A stretch of DNA of 41,467 nt from an uncultured Prevotellaceae bacterium (GTDB lineage Bacteria > Bacteroidota > Bacteroidia > Bacteroidales > Bacteroidaceae). The notes below the pieces were generated by a model. That model was not told where the DNA came from. It did no database searches and saw nothing but the letters and a program-made list of their open reading frames with translations. Below, in pieces: positions 14,238 through 21,978 of the stretch. The position numbers and the translations under genes are program-made. The stretch spans positions 1 through 41,467 of the forward strand of contig ONDP01000024.1 of assembly GCA_900316645.1 (NCBI GenBank), read 5' to 3'. Each line of letters starts with the position of its first letter. Position 1 is the first letter of the stretch.

Positions 14238-14782
14238 TGACCATCGACGAACAGCAGTTGATAGCCATGCTATCTGATCCGTCAACTCAACGAAAGGCTT
14301 TCGAGTTGGTGGTGCGACAGTATAGTGAACAGCTTTACTGGCAGGTTCGCCGTATCGTGTTGACGCATGAGGATGCCAATGACGTGATGCAGAATGTGAT
14401 GCTCAAGGCTTGGACCAATCTCAATACGTTTCGCAAGGATTCGAAACTATCCACATGGCTCTATAGGATAGCCGTCAATGAGAGTCTCGATTTCATTCGC
14501 CGACAGAAAAATACCTCGACGGTGAGTGCCGACGATGCCTCAGGGATAGCCAATACGTTGCTTGCCGACGACTACTTCGACGGAGATGAGACAGAAGCAC
14601 AGTTGCAGGAGGCTATAGCCAAACTGCCCGACGTGCAACGCACAGTGTTTAATCTCCGATACTATGAGGAGATGAAATACAGTGAAATCAGTGAGATACT
14701 TAATACAACAGAAGGAGCACTGAAGGCTTCCTATCATATTGCTGTCAAGAAAATAGCTGAATTTTTTCATGAACGTGATTAA
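14237..14782 (+). CDS. ECF-type RNA polymerase sigma factor
   Basis: The 181-residue protein has a sigma-70 region 2 (about 25-95, with DANDVMQNVMLKAWTNL and STWLYRIAVNESLDFIRR) and a region 4 helix-turn-helix (about 120-175, with LPDVQRTVFNLRYYEEMKYSEIS and GALKASYHIAVKKI). It directs RNA polymerase to a specific promoter set. It overlaps the L,D-transpeptidase stop by one base, so the two are translationally coupled. A single-pass membrane protein (probable anti-sigma) and a Spy-like periplasmic protein follow. This arrangement suggests that it senses envelope stress. The family of ECF sigma cannot be set further from the sequence. Confidence 0.93.
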   Translation: MTIDEQQLIAMLSDPSTQRKAFELVVRQYSEQLYWQVRRIVLTHEDANDVMQNVMLKAWTNLNTFRKDSKLSTWLYRIAVNESLDFIRRQKNTSTVSADDASGIANTLLADDYFDGDETEAQLQEAIAKLPDVQRTVFNLRYYEEMKYSEISEILNTTEGALKASYHIAVKKIAEFFHERD

Positions 14783-14824
14783 ACGTTTTGAATCGATATA
14801 CGTCCAATTACCAAAGACTTACTG

Positions 14825-15154
14825 ATGAACGAAGAAAAATACATAGAAGAACGAATGGCAAAACAAAATCCTTTCAAGGTACCTGAAGGTTACTTTGACA
14901 GTTTTGCAGAACATGTGATGGAACTTTTGCCAGAAGAGAAGCCAAAGGCCAAGCGCATGGTGATTCGTGCGTGGATGTATGCCGCAGCTTGTCTGCTGGT
15001 CATTTTGTTCAGTGCGACCGTTTACTTCTCAAATCAGAATAATGACACGCAAGAGGCTCCTGCCGTTGCCGTTTCCGACCAGTATATTGACGAGGCAGTT
15101 GACTATGCGATGATTGATAATGATGATATTTATGCCTTGTTGGCTGAAAACTAA
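14825..15154 (+). CDS. Single-pass membrane protein, probable anti-sigma factor
   Basis: The 109-residue protein has a cytoplasmic N-terminal part (about 1-45) with the motif KQNPFKVPEGYFDSFAEHVM, then a single membrane segment (about 49-68, AWMYAAACLLVILFSATVYF) and an acidic periplasmic end. The FKVPEGYFDSF motif is typical of short Bacteroidetes proteins encoded directly after ECF sigma factors. A role in holding the sigma factor at the membrane is inferred from position and topology; no recognised anti-sigma zinc motif is present. It lies 42 bases after the sigma gene and 12 bases before the Spy-like gene. Confidence 0.75.
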   Translation: MNEEKYIEERMAKQNPFKVPEGYFDSFAEHVMELLPEEKPKAKRMVIRAWMYAAACLLVILFSATVYFSNQNNDTQEAPAVAVSDQYIDEAVDYAMIDNDDIYALLAEN

Positions 15155-15166
15155 TAGAAAAACAAT

Positions 15167-15589
15167 ATGAAGAGATTTGTATGCTTTGCTGTCTTGATGA
15201 TGCTGTTCACTGTATGTGATGCTCAGGAAAAGAAATTCTCGCCCGAGAAGTTCGAAGCAGAATTGGCTGAATACGTGAAAAAGGAAGCCAAGTTAAGCGA
15301 CGAAGAGGCAGCGAAATATTTTCCATTACTTCGTGAGATGCACAAGAAACAGCGTTGCCTGTATAATAAGAAGCGCGACCTTGGCAAGGAAAAACCTGCC
15401 AATGAAGAGGGATGTGCAGTTGCTATCCGTGAGCGCGACAAACTGGAAATAGAACTTAAGCAGTTGGAACAGTGCTATCACAAGAAGATGATACAGGTTA
15501 TTCCTGCTTCGAAGTTATATGACTGCATCAATGCCGAGAACCGTTTCCATCGCAAGATGATGAAAGGGTGGCAGAGGGGCAAACGCTGA
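15167..15589 (+). CDS. Periplasmic Spy/CpxP-like protein
   Basis: The 140-residue protein has a signal peptide (about 1-19, ending CDAQE). The mature part is almost entirely helical and charged, with KFEAELAEYVKKEAKLSDEEAAKYFPLL and REMHKKQRCLYNKKRD, the pattern of LTXXQ/Spy-like periplasmic proteins that act as chaperones or stress sensors. Similar proteins commonly follow ECF sigma/anti-sigma pairs in Bacteroidetes. Its last 62 bases overlap the convergent nth gene. Function is inferred from composition and context. Confidence 0.7.
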   Translation: MKRFVCFAVLMMLFTVCDAQEKKFSPEKFEAELAEYVKKEAKLSDEEAAKYFPLLREMHKKQRCLYNKKRDLGKEKPANEEGCAVAIRERDKLEIELKQLEQCYHKKMIQVIPASKLYDCINAENRFHRKMMKGWQRGKR

Positions 15590-16196
15590 CCAAACCGCAT
15601 TTTTCGCAATGGGGGCGACGTGAAGTACAGATGTAGCGCCCATGAAGCAATAACCAATGATGTGCCCGTGGAATATCTTCCATGGGTATGTTTTTTACTA
15701 AGACCTGCTCAACTTTATAGGGTGTATCGTCCTTTTTGCTCACCAAACCCAAACGGTGGCTTACACGAAATACATGTGTATCGACAGCCATTGTCGATTT
15801 GCCGAAAGCTACACTCTGTATGACATTGGCAGTCTTGCGACCTACACCAGGCAGGTCGAGCAGGAGATTCATGTCCTCAGGAACCTCACCTCCATGATGC
15901 TCCACCAACTGACGCGCCATCTTTACCAAATGGTCGGCTTTGGAGTTAGGATAGGAGACACTCTTCACATATTCCAGTACATCATCGACCTCAGCCTTTG
16001 CCATTGACTTGGCATCAGGGAAATGACGAAACAACTCAGGTGTCACCTGGTTGATGCGCTTGTCTGTGCACTGGGCACTCAGTATTACAGCAACCAGCAG
16101 TTGGAACACACTGCCGAACTCGAGCTCCGTCTGCACCTCGGGCATCTCCTTGCGGAAATAGCGGATGGCAAAGTCGTATCTTTCCTTTCTTGTCAT
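15528..16196 (-). CDS. nth: Endonuclease III (DNA glycosylase/AP lyase)
   Basis: The 222-residue base-excision repair enzyme removes oxidised pyrimidines. The helix-hairpin-helix LPGVGRKTANV (about 113-123) carries the catalytic Lys. The catalytic Asp lies in AVDTHVFRV (about 135-143). The [4Fe-4S] cluster follows the family spacing C-x6-C-x2-C-x5-C in the motif CTSRRPHCEKCGLVSVC. About 15 residues (PSATLSSSCDGNGSRH) follow the last cluster Cys. They are longer than usual and are encoded antisense to the 3' end of the Spy-like gene, with which this gene overlaps by 62 bases. It diverges from the GH127 gene. Confidence 0.94.
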   Translation of the reverse strand: MTRKERYDFAIRYFRKEMPEVQTELEFGSVFQLLVAVILSAQCTDKRINQVTPELFRHFPDAKSMAKAEVDDVLEYVKSVSYPNSKADHLVKMARQLVEHHGGEVPEDMNLLLDLPGVGRKTANVIQSVAFGKSTMAVDTHVFRVSHRLGLVSKKDDTPYKVEQVLVKNIPMEDIPRAHHWLLLHGRYICTSRRPHCEKCGLVSVCPSATLSSSCDGNGSRH

Positions 16197-16227
16197 AATT
16201 CTTATTGTATTTTATAGAAATGATAGG

Positions 16228-16235
16228 CAAAGATA
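16228..16235 (-). promoter_or_regulatory. Possible -7 box of nth
   Basis: On the minus strand TATCTTTG (16235-16228) fits TAnnTTTG about 32 bases before the nth ATG. No clear -33 TTTG was found; the upstream area is the AGTTTAN repeat array. Confidence 0.4.
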
Positions 16236-16241
16236 ATAAAA

Positions 16242-16276
16242 AGTTTAGAGTTTATGGTTTACAGTTTAAAGTTTTT
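16242..16276. repeat. Heptamer tandem repeat (AGTTTAN)
   Basis: Five consecutive 7-base units fit RGTTTNN: AGTTTAG, AGTTTAT, GGTTTAC, AGTTTAA and AGTTTTT. They lie in the divergent nth/GH127 promoter region and run up to the GH127 -7 box. Confidence 0.7.
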
Positions 16277-16287
16277 TTGTAATTTTG
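16258..16287 (+). promoter_or_regulatory. Probable promoter of the GH127 gene
   Basis: TAATTTTG (16280-16287) is a good -7 box. The best -33 is TTTA (16258-16261) with an 18-base spacer, inside the heptamer array. The ATG is at 16312. Confidence 0.5.
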
Positions 16288-16311
16288 TAGGCAACTTATT
16301 ATAATACGACT

Positions 16312-18690
16312 ATGAACAAAATGATTCTTTCAGCTCTCTTAGCGCTTGCAGCAGTAGGTGCAGAGGCGCAAGACAAGCTCTATGCAGATGAATTTCCATT
16401 GAGTGATGTAACACTGCTTGACGGACCTTTGAAAAAGGCACGCGACTTGAATATAAGGGTACTGATGCAGTACGATAATAACCGGCTCTTGGCACCTTAT
16501 CTTAAAGAGGCAGGACTCACTCCCAAGGGGATATCGTATCCTAACTGGGACGGTCTTGATGGACACGTCGGTGGTCACTATCTGACTGCTTTGGCCATCA
16601 ATGCAGCAACAGGCAGCAAAGAATGCCAGGAGCGGCTTGATTATTGGATCAGTGAACTGCAGGCTTGTGCAGATGCCAATGCGAAGAACCATCCCGACTG
16701 GGGCAAAGGCTATGTAGGCGGTGTACCGGGAAGTGCCCGCATTTGGTCTGCTTTCAAGAAAGGTGACTTCGGACCTTATTCCGGTGCTTGGGTGCCGTTC
16801 TATAATCTACATAAAATGTATGCAGGTCTGCGCGATGCATGGCTCTATTGTGGTAATGAACAGGCAAAGAAGTTGTTCCTTGGATTTTGTGATTGGGCTA
16901 TCGACTTGACATCGGGTCTTACTGATGCCCAGATGGAGCGTGCGCTCGATACGGAGCACGGTGGTATGAACGAGGTGCTGGCCGATGCCTATGCCATCAC
17001 AGGTGAACGGAAGTATTTGGATGTGGCTAAGCGTTTCTCGCATCGCCGACTCCTCCATCCGCTGATTCAGCGTCGTGACTGTCTTGATAATATGCATGCC
17101 AATACGCAAGTTCCCAAGGTAGTGGGTTTCGAACGTATAGCAGAACTTTCCGGTGATGAGGCTTACCACACCGCTGGTATTTATTTCTGGGATATCGTCA
17201 CAGGTGAGCGCTCGCTGGCTTTCGGCGGTAACAGTCGTCGTGAACACTTCCCCAGCAAAGAGGCCTGCAAGGACTTCGTGAACGACATTGACGGTCCTGA
17301 GAGTTGCAATACTAACAATATGCTGAAGTTGACGGAGGATCTGCATCGTCGTAACCCAGAGGCACGCTTTGCCGACTTCTATGAATTGGCAACTTTCAAT
17401 CACATTCTCTCTACTCAGCATCCTGAGCATGGGGGATATGTCTATTTCACTTCAGCCCGTCCGCGTCATTATCGCAACTATTCAGCCCCCAACGAGGCTA
17501 TGTGGTGTTGCGTAGGTACTGGAATGGAGAATCACGGTAAATACGGACAGTTCGTCTATACCCATGTGGGCAATGCCCTTTACGTCAACCTTTTCGTGTC
17601 TTCAGAACTGAATTGGAAGGAGAAAGGCATCAAACTCCGTCAGGAAACCACTTTCCCCTATAGCGAGACCAGCAAGCTCACTATTTCAGAGGGCAAAGGC
17701 AAGTTTGCCCTGCAAGTACGCTATCCAGGGTGGGTGAAACCAGGTAGGTTTTCTGTCAAAGTGAATGGTCAGCCTGTCAGCATCGTCACGGGTCCCTCAT
17801 CTTATGTTACCATCGACCGCCAGTGGAAGAAAGGTGATGTGGTGGAGATCGGTTTCCCGATGTATAATTATGTGAAGTACTTGCCCAACTTGCCGCAGTA
17901 TATTGCCCTAATGCATGGTCCTGTGATGTTAGCAATGAAAACGGGTACAGAAGATTTAGCTCACCTCATTGCTGATGATAGTCGTTTCGGACAGCTTGCC
18001 GTGGGCAGGAAACTCCCCGTCAATGAGGCTCCTATCCTGATTAATAATGAGATTGAACGTATCGCTGACCAACTGCAGCCCATAGCAGGCAAACCGCTCC
18101 ACTTTACTATTTCTACGAAGATGGTGAATGAGATACGTAACGAGTTGATGCCATTCTTCGAGCTCCATGATGCCCGTTATATGATGTATTGGCTCGCCCT
18201 TTCGGAAGACAGTTATCAAGCATATCTCGACAATCTGGCTAAGGAGGAACGGGAGCGACAGGAATTAGAAGACCGTACCGTTGACAAGGTTCAGCCTGGT
18301 GAGCAGCAGCCGGAGAGTGACCACTTTATGGAGACCGACAACTCGTTTGTTGGTAATTCCAATGACGTGTTCTACCGCGATGCTAACGATGGTCATTATT
18401 TCAGCTATCTGATGCAGACTGGTGGACAGACCAATCTCTCCTTGCGCTTGAAATACTGGGGTGTAGGTGAGTGGAAGAGTCACGAGTTTGATATCTTTGT
18501 CGATGATGTTCTGGTAAAGACTGTGAACAACACAGGCAAGTATCGTATTTCTGAGTTTAAGTACGAGACATACGAAGTGCCTGCTGATTTGCTGAAGGGC
18601 AAGAAACAGGTACGTGTGAAGTTTGTAGCAAAGCCTCATCGTCAGATTGGAGAAATATATGAAGTCAGACTAGTAAAGGCAAGAGATTAG
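16312..18690 (+). CDS. GH127 beta-L-arabinofuranosidase (DUF1680 family), secreted
   Basis: The 792-residue glycoside hydrolase would release L-arabinofuranose from plant glycans or glycoproteins in the periplasm. A signal peptide (about 1-19) is followed by the (alpha/alpha)6 catalytic domain. The four expected zinc ligands are present in the right order and spacing: Glu330 and Cys332 in GPESCNT, and Cys399-Cys400 in MWCCVGTG, the last pair including the catalytic Cys of this family (compare HypBA1 Glu338, Cys340, Cys417, Cys418). Beta domains follow to about 640. The C-terminal 140 residues form a further beta-sandwich with YWGVGEWKSHEFDIFVD. No SusC/SusD pair lies nearby, so it is not part of a visible utilisation locus. 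Confidence 0.92.
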   Translation: MNKMILSALLALAAVGAEAQDKLYADEFPLSDVTLLDGPLKKARDLNIRVLMQYDNNRLLAPYLKEAGLTPKGISYPNWDGLDGHVGGHYLTALAINAATGSKECQERLDYWISELQACADANAKNHPDWGKGYVGGVPGSARIWSAFKKGDFGPYSGAWVPFYNLHKMYAGLRDAWLYCGNEQAKKLFLGFCDWAIDLTSGLTDAQMERALDTEHGGMNEVLADAYAITGERKYLDVAKRFSHRRLLHPLIQRRDCLDNMHANTQVPKVVGFERIAELSGDEAYHTAGIYFWDIVTGERSLAFGGNSRREHFPSKEACKDFVNDIDGPESCNTNNMLKLTEDLHRRNPEARFADFYELATFNHILSTQHPEHGGYVYFTSARPRHYRNYSAPNEAMWCCVGTGMENHGKYGQFVYTHVGNALYVNLFVSSELNWKEKGIKLRQETTFPYSETSKLTISEGKGKFALQVRYPGWVKPGRFSVKVNGQPVSIVTGPSSYVTIDRQWKKGDVVEIGFPMYNYVKYLPNLPQYIALMHGPVMLAMKTGTEDLAHLIADDSRFGQLAVGRKLPVNEAPILINNEIERIADQLQPIAGKPLHFTISTKMVNEIRNELMPFFELHDARYMMYWLALSEDSYQAYLDNLAKEERERQELEDRTVDKVQPGEQQPESDHFMETDNSFVGNSNDVFYRDANDGHYFSYLMQTGGQTNLSLRLKYWGVGEWKSHEFDIFVDDVLVKTVNNTGKYRISEFKYETYEVPADLLKGKKQVRVKFVAKPHRQIGEIYEVRLVKARD

Positions 18691-18699
18691 GAAACAGAG

Positions 18700-19398
18700 A
18701 TGGATACGAAATTGGTAATAGGCTTCCTCAGGGAAGTGATGAAGAATAATAACCGTCCTTGGTTCCAGGAGCATAAGGACGAGTATCAGGCAGCAAGAAC
18801 GGAGTTTGAAAAAAGTGTTGTAAAGGCTATTGCTAGGATTGCTGAGTTTGACGATTCGATAGCCCATGTGACTGTAAAGGACGCAACTTATCGCTTCTAT
18901 CGCGACACTCGTTTCTCAACCGATAAATCACCCTATAAGAATCATTTCGGAGCCTATATCAATGCTCATGGTAAGAAGGCTCTGAGAGGCGGCTATTATA
19001 TTCATCTGGAACCAGACCATTGTCTGTTGGCAGTTGGAAACTACTGGTTGCCTACGAACATCCTTACTTCCTGTCGCAACGAAATAATGGCGAATGAAGA
19101 GGAGTGGCTGCGCTGTGTGGAGTCAAAAGATTTTAAAAAGTATTTCAATGCTCCCGAGGAGGCCAGTTGGGATAGTCCTCAGGGTTTTGGATTGGCGAAA
19201 CTGAAAACAAGTCCGGCTGGATTCCCCCGTGACTATCCATATCTGCACTATCTGCGTCTGAAAGACTATTGTGCCTGGCATCAGGTGGAGGAGTCGTTCT
19301 TCGAGGGCGATAAGTGGCTCGACAAGATGGTAAAGATATTCCAGACAGCTAAACCCATGATGGATTTTATCAACTCGGTGGTTGACGACTATGAATAA
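18700..19398 (+). CDS. DUF2461 (TIGR02453) family protein
   Basis: The 232-residue cytoplasmic protein matches the DUF2461 family. It shows the N-terminal FLREVMKNNNRPWFQEHKDEY (near 9-29), then YRFYRDTRFSTDKSPYKNHFGAY (near 64-86), GGYYIHLEPD and a C-terminal PMMDFINSVV. The family has no established function. It follows GH127 by 9 bases and overlaps the next gene by 8 bases, where that gene's ATG sits inside its last codons, so the three are probably one operon. The coupling to a glycosidase is likely incidental. Confidence 0.88.
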   Translation: MDTKLVIGFLREVMKNNNRPWFQEHKDEYQAARTEFEKSVVKAIARIAEFDDSIAHVTVKDATYRFYRDTRFSTDKSPYKNHFGAYINAHGKKALRGGYYIHLEPDHCLLAVGNYWLPTNILTSCRNEIMANEEEWLRCVESKDFKKYFNAPEEASWDSPQGFGLAKLKTSPAGFPRDYPYLHYLRLKDYCAWHQVEESFFEGDKWLDKMVKIFQTAKPMMDFINSVVDDYE

Positions 19399-20341
19399 GC
19401 TGTTGGTCATCTGCATGTGGCTGTTATCCGTTAATGCCTTTGCCCAGGATGGTGGAGTGGAAATACGGAAGCAACGATCGTTCCATACTACAATACCTGC
19501 AGGCAACTACAGCGGTATTACTTGGTTGGGAGGCAACACCTATGCAGTCGTCAACGACAAGGCTGCAGAAAGCGGATTTCATCTTTTTACGATTGACATC
19601 GACACGATTACGGGTAATATCCTTCATGCTTCGGAAGACGGTTTCCGTTCATCGGGAATGCCTAATCGTGACGAAGAGGGTATTTGCTTATTTCCCTCTG
19701 ACAGTACCGTATTTATAGGTGGTGAAGCCGACAATGAGGTGTTGGAATATGCTTTGAGCGGCATTATGACAGGCAGGAAACTGAAGATGCCGTCCGTGTT
19801 CAAGAATGCCAGGAAGAATGCAGGATTGGAGTCGTTGACCTATCAGCAACAGACGGGCAGGTTCTGGATAACTTCAGAATCACCATTGGCAGGTGAGGAC
19901 ACACAACGGTTGCAGTGTTTCAATGATAGTCTGGTGCCTGCCGGTATGTGGTTTTATAAGATGGATGCTGCTACTGAGCAACAGCAAGAGGGAAGAACCG
20001 TTACAGGTATTTCGGCAATGACAGCTCTGCCTGATGGCAGATTGTTGCTACTGGAACGTGAGATATTCATCACCAAGAAAAAGATAGGCTCTTCAGTCAA
20101 GTGTACCATTTACGTAGTGAATCCGCAGGAGGTTGAAGAGGGTAATCTGCTCGAAAAGACTTTGCTCACATCATTCCAGACAAAAATCAATCTGACGGCT
20201 CGCAGTTTTGCCAACTACGAAGGTATGTGTCTGGGTCCACGACTGGCTGACGGGCGACAGGTGTTGGTGCTTATTTGTGATTCGCAAGACCAGTATAAGG
20301 GTTATCTCAAGGATTGGCTAAAAACGATAGTGATTCCTTAG
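19391..20341 (+). CDS. Secreted esterase-like/phytase-like beta-propeller protein
   Basis: The 316-residue protein has a signal peptide (MNKLLVICMWLLSVNAFAQ). The mature part fits the 'esterase-like activity of phytase' family (PF13449): GNYSGITWLGGNTYAVVND near 40, NRDEEGICLF near 95, AGLESLTYQQQTGRFWITSE near 140, ALPDGRLLLLERE near 218 and NYEGMCLG near 278, repeated as in a beta propeller. I chose the ATG at 19391, inside the end of the DUF2461 gene, rather than the TTG at 19382. Activity on phosphate esters is only a family suggestion. The last 35 bases overlap the convergent glycosyltransferase. Confidence 0.82.
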   Translation: MNKLLVICMWLLSVNAFAQDGGVEIRKQRSFHTTIPAGNYSGITWLGGNTYAVVNDKAAESGFHLFTIDIDTITGNILHASEDGFRSSGMPNRDEEGICLFPSDSTVFIGGEADNEVLEYALSGIMTGRKLKMPSVFKNARKNAGLESLTYQQQTGRFWITSESPLAGEDTQRLQCFNDSLVPAGMWFYKMDAATEQQQEGRTVTGISAMTALPDGRLLLLEREIFITKKKIGSSVKCTIYVVNPQEVEEGNLLEKTLLTSFQTKINLTARSFANYEGMCLGPRLADGRQVLVLICDSQDQYKGYLKDWLKTIVIP

Positions 20342-21203
20342 CGTGATGGAGGTAATACCCAACCTTATAGAATTTAAATAACAGAAGGGATGGGTGGCGG
20401 CTTGTGAGTTGACGTCGAATGACAGTTCCCAATAGGTTATAAATGAAAACAGCCAAGGCTAACACAGGGCGGGGCTTGGTTTCAATAAACTGCAGCAATC
20501 GTGAATAATCCTTTAGTTCGTTGCGGAATAGATAGAGTGTACGCAGTCCTTCTTCCGTTTTTAGAAGAAAAGCGTCATTAGTCTCAAATACTTCAAAACT
20601 CAAGGGATTGTCAATATGACGGATGGGAATTCCTTTCGCTTTCAGCGTGATGCCAAAAGCCACATCCTCGTATCCGTAATGGCTATAACGCTCGTCAAAG
20701 GGAATCTGCAACATCAGGTCGCGCTGAATCAAAAAATTAGCAGTATGGAAATCATGATAGGGTCGGAGGTTACGCTGCTCTACGCTATGCTTGTCTTCCT
20801 CAGCATGTTCGTAACGAGAACGCAGATTGTCTTCAGATCCACCTCTTACTATGATGCCTCCATCAATGACAGGCGCATCGCAGGCAAGGTATTTCGTTAA
20901 GAAATCAGCACGGCATACCACCATATCGCTATCAACAAACAAAAGACGTGGAAAGGAGGATTGCTGAGCCAGGAAATTGCGAATGGCTGCACGTCCAGCG
21001 TTCTGCTCACGTCGAAGAATAGAGCAATGCTCCCATTGTGTGATAGAAGCGTTCTCACGGATGGACTGCTGGTCGGTAGAGCCATCATCTGCCACCAGTA
21101 TCTCGAATGGGATACCACTGGCAACTGCCTGCGCATACAGCGTGTGTACCAATGTCACACAGACATCGTTATAGGTAGGAATCAATATTGACAAACCTTC
21201 CAT
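20307..21203 (-). CDS. Family 2 glycosyltransferase
   Basis: The 298-residue protein starts with the GT-A fold nucleotide-binding strand (LSILIPTYND, about 4-13). It has the ADDGSTD loop near 40, the AGRAAIRNFL region near 70 and a DSDM metal motif near 93. The YGYEDVAFG segment near 180 provides the usual ED acceptor-site residues. A hydrophobic patch near 245-260 suggests membrane association. I chose the ATG at 21203, because the longer frame begins with TTG upstream of a good promoter box. It would add a sugar to a lipid-linked or surface glycan, with donor and acceptor unknown. It is convergent with the phytase-like gene and overlaps it by 35 bases. Confidence 0.88.
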   Translation of the reverse strand: MEGLSILIPTYNDVCVTLVHTLYAQAVASGIPFEILVADDGSTDQQSIRENASITQWEHCSILRREQNAGRAAIRNFLAQQSSFPRLLFVDSDMVVCRADFLTKYLACDAPVIDGGIIVRGGSEDNLRSRYEHAEEDKHSVEQRNLRPYHDFHTANFLIQRDLMLQIPFDERYSHYGYEDVAFGITLKAKGIPIRHIDNPLSFEVFETNDAFLLKTEEGLRTLYLFRNELKDYSRLLQFIETKPRPVLALAVFIYNLLGTVIRRQLTSRHPSLLLFKFYKVGYYLHHAKESLSFLANP

Positions 21204-21211
21204 AGGAAGAG

Positions 21212-21242
21212 CAAAAGTAAACAAAAAAAGTGATAAACCAAA
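21212..21242 (-). promoter_or_regulatory. Promoter of the glycosyltransferase at 20307-21203
   Basis: On the minus strand TTTG (21242-21239), 19 bases and TACTTTTG (21219-21212) match the consensus. The predicted start is near 21207, only a few bases before the ATG at 21203. Confidence 0.7.
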
Positions 21243-21257
21243 ATAAATCGAAAATCT

Positions 21258-21289
21258 TTTGGTTTTTTACTCAAATCTTCGTACCTTTG
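21258..21289 (+). promoter_or_regulatory. Promoter of rpsP
   Basis: TTTG (21258-21261), 20 bases and TACCTTTG (21282-21289) match the consensus exactly. The leader is about 55 bases, A-rich just before the ATG, without a Shine-Dalgarno site. Confidence 0.78.
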
Positions 21290-21350
21290 CAGCCGCTATT
21301 ACGAGATAATGGCATGAGATTCAAATTTTAATTCATTAAACAACAACAAA

Positions 21351-21923
21351 ATGGCAACAAAAATCAGATTGCAGCGCGGCGGTCGCAAAGGTTATGCTTT
21401 CTATAGCATCGTAATCGCTGACGCAAGAGCACCACGTGATGGTAAATTTACTGAAAAGATTGGTACTTATAACCCTAACACCAATCCTGCCACAGTAAAT
21501 TTGAATTTCGATCGTGCACTTTACTGGGTAGAGACAGGCGCACAGCCTACCGATACCGTTCGTAACATCCTCAGCCGTGAGGGCGTTTACCTGATGAAGC
21601 ACCTCCGTGGCGGTGTGAAGAAGGGCGCTTTCGACGAGGCTGCATGCCAGAAGAAGTTCGACGCATGGAAGGCTGACAAGCAGAAGGGACTTGAGAAAGT
21701 AGCTGCTGACGAGGCTAAGGCTAAGAAGGATGCTGCTGCTAAGGAACTTGCACAGGAGAAGAAAGTGAATGAAGAGATTGCAAAGAAGGTAGCAGAGAAG
21801 AAAGCTGCTGCTGAGGCTGCTAAGGCCGAGGCAGAGGCTGCAAAGGCTGCTGAGGAAGCTGCTGCTGAGGCTCCCGCTGAGGAGGCTCCTGCTGCAGAAG
21901 CTGAGGCTCCCGCTGCTGAGTAA
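21351..21923 (+). CDS. rpsP: 30S ribosomal protein S16 with long Ala/Lys/Glu-rich tail
   Basis: The first 80 or so residues are the conserved S16 core ([21 protein letters not shown], then [14 protein letters not shown]), which binds 16S rRNA in the small subunit body. The remaining 100 residues are a low-complexity helical extension rich in Ala, Lys and Glu, ending in alternating Ala-Pro-Glu. S16 of most bacteria is about 80-90 residues; extensions like this are typical of Bacteroidetes. It is a single-gene transcript here, with its own promoter and terminator, surrounded by polysaccharide genes. The usual neighbours of rpsP in many bacteria (rimM, trmD, rplS) are absent. Confidence 0.97.
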   Translation: MATKIRLQRGGRKGYAFYSIVIADARAPRDGKFTEKIGTYNPNTNPATVNLNFDRALYWVETGAQPTDTVRNILSREGVYLMKHLRGGVKKGAFDEAACQKKFDAWKADKQKGLEKVAADEAKAKKDAAAKELAQEKKVNEEIAKKVAEKKAAAEAAKAEAEAAKAAEEAAAEAPAEEAPAAEAEAPAAE

Positions 21924-21944
21924 GCAAATCCCTTTCAGAAGAAT

Positions 21945-21978
21945 AAAGGCTGAAGCTCGAAAGAGTCTCAGCCTTTTT
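21945..21978 (+). terminator. Terminator of rpsP
   Basis: AAAGGCTGA (21945-21953) pairs with TCAGCCTTT (21968-21976). The stem continues, after one mismatch, with CTC/GAG closed by a GAAA loop. TTTTT (21974-21978) follows on the plus strand. The right arm also holds the stop codon of the convergent glycosyltransferase gene. Confidence 0.88.

Noticed and set aside
15660-15683. Near-perfect inverted repeat (CCCGTGGAA/TTCCATGGG) in nth
   Set aside because: It lies inside a conserved coding block (NIPMEDIPRAH), has one mismatch and no T-run, and can be explained by codon choice.
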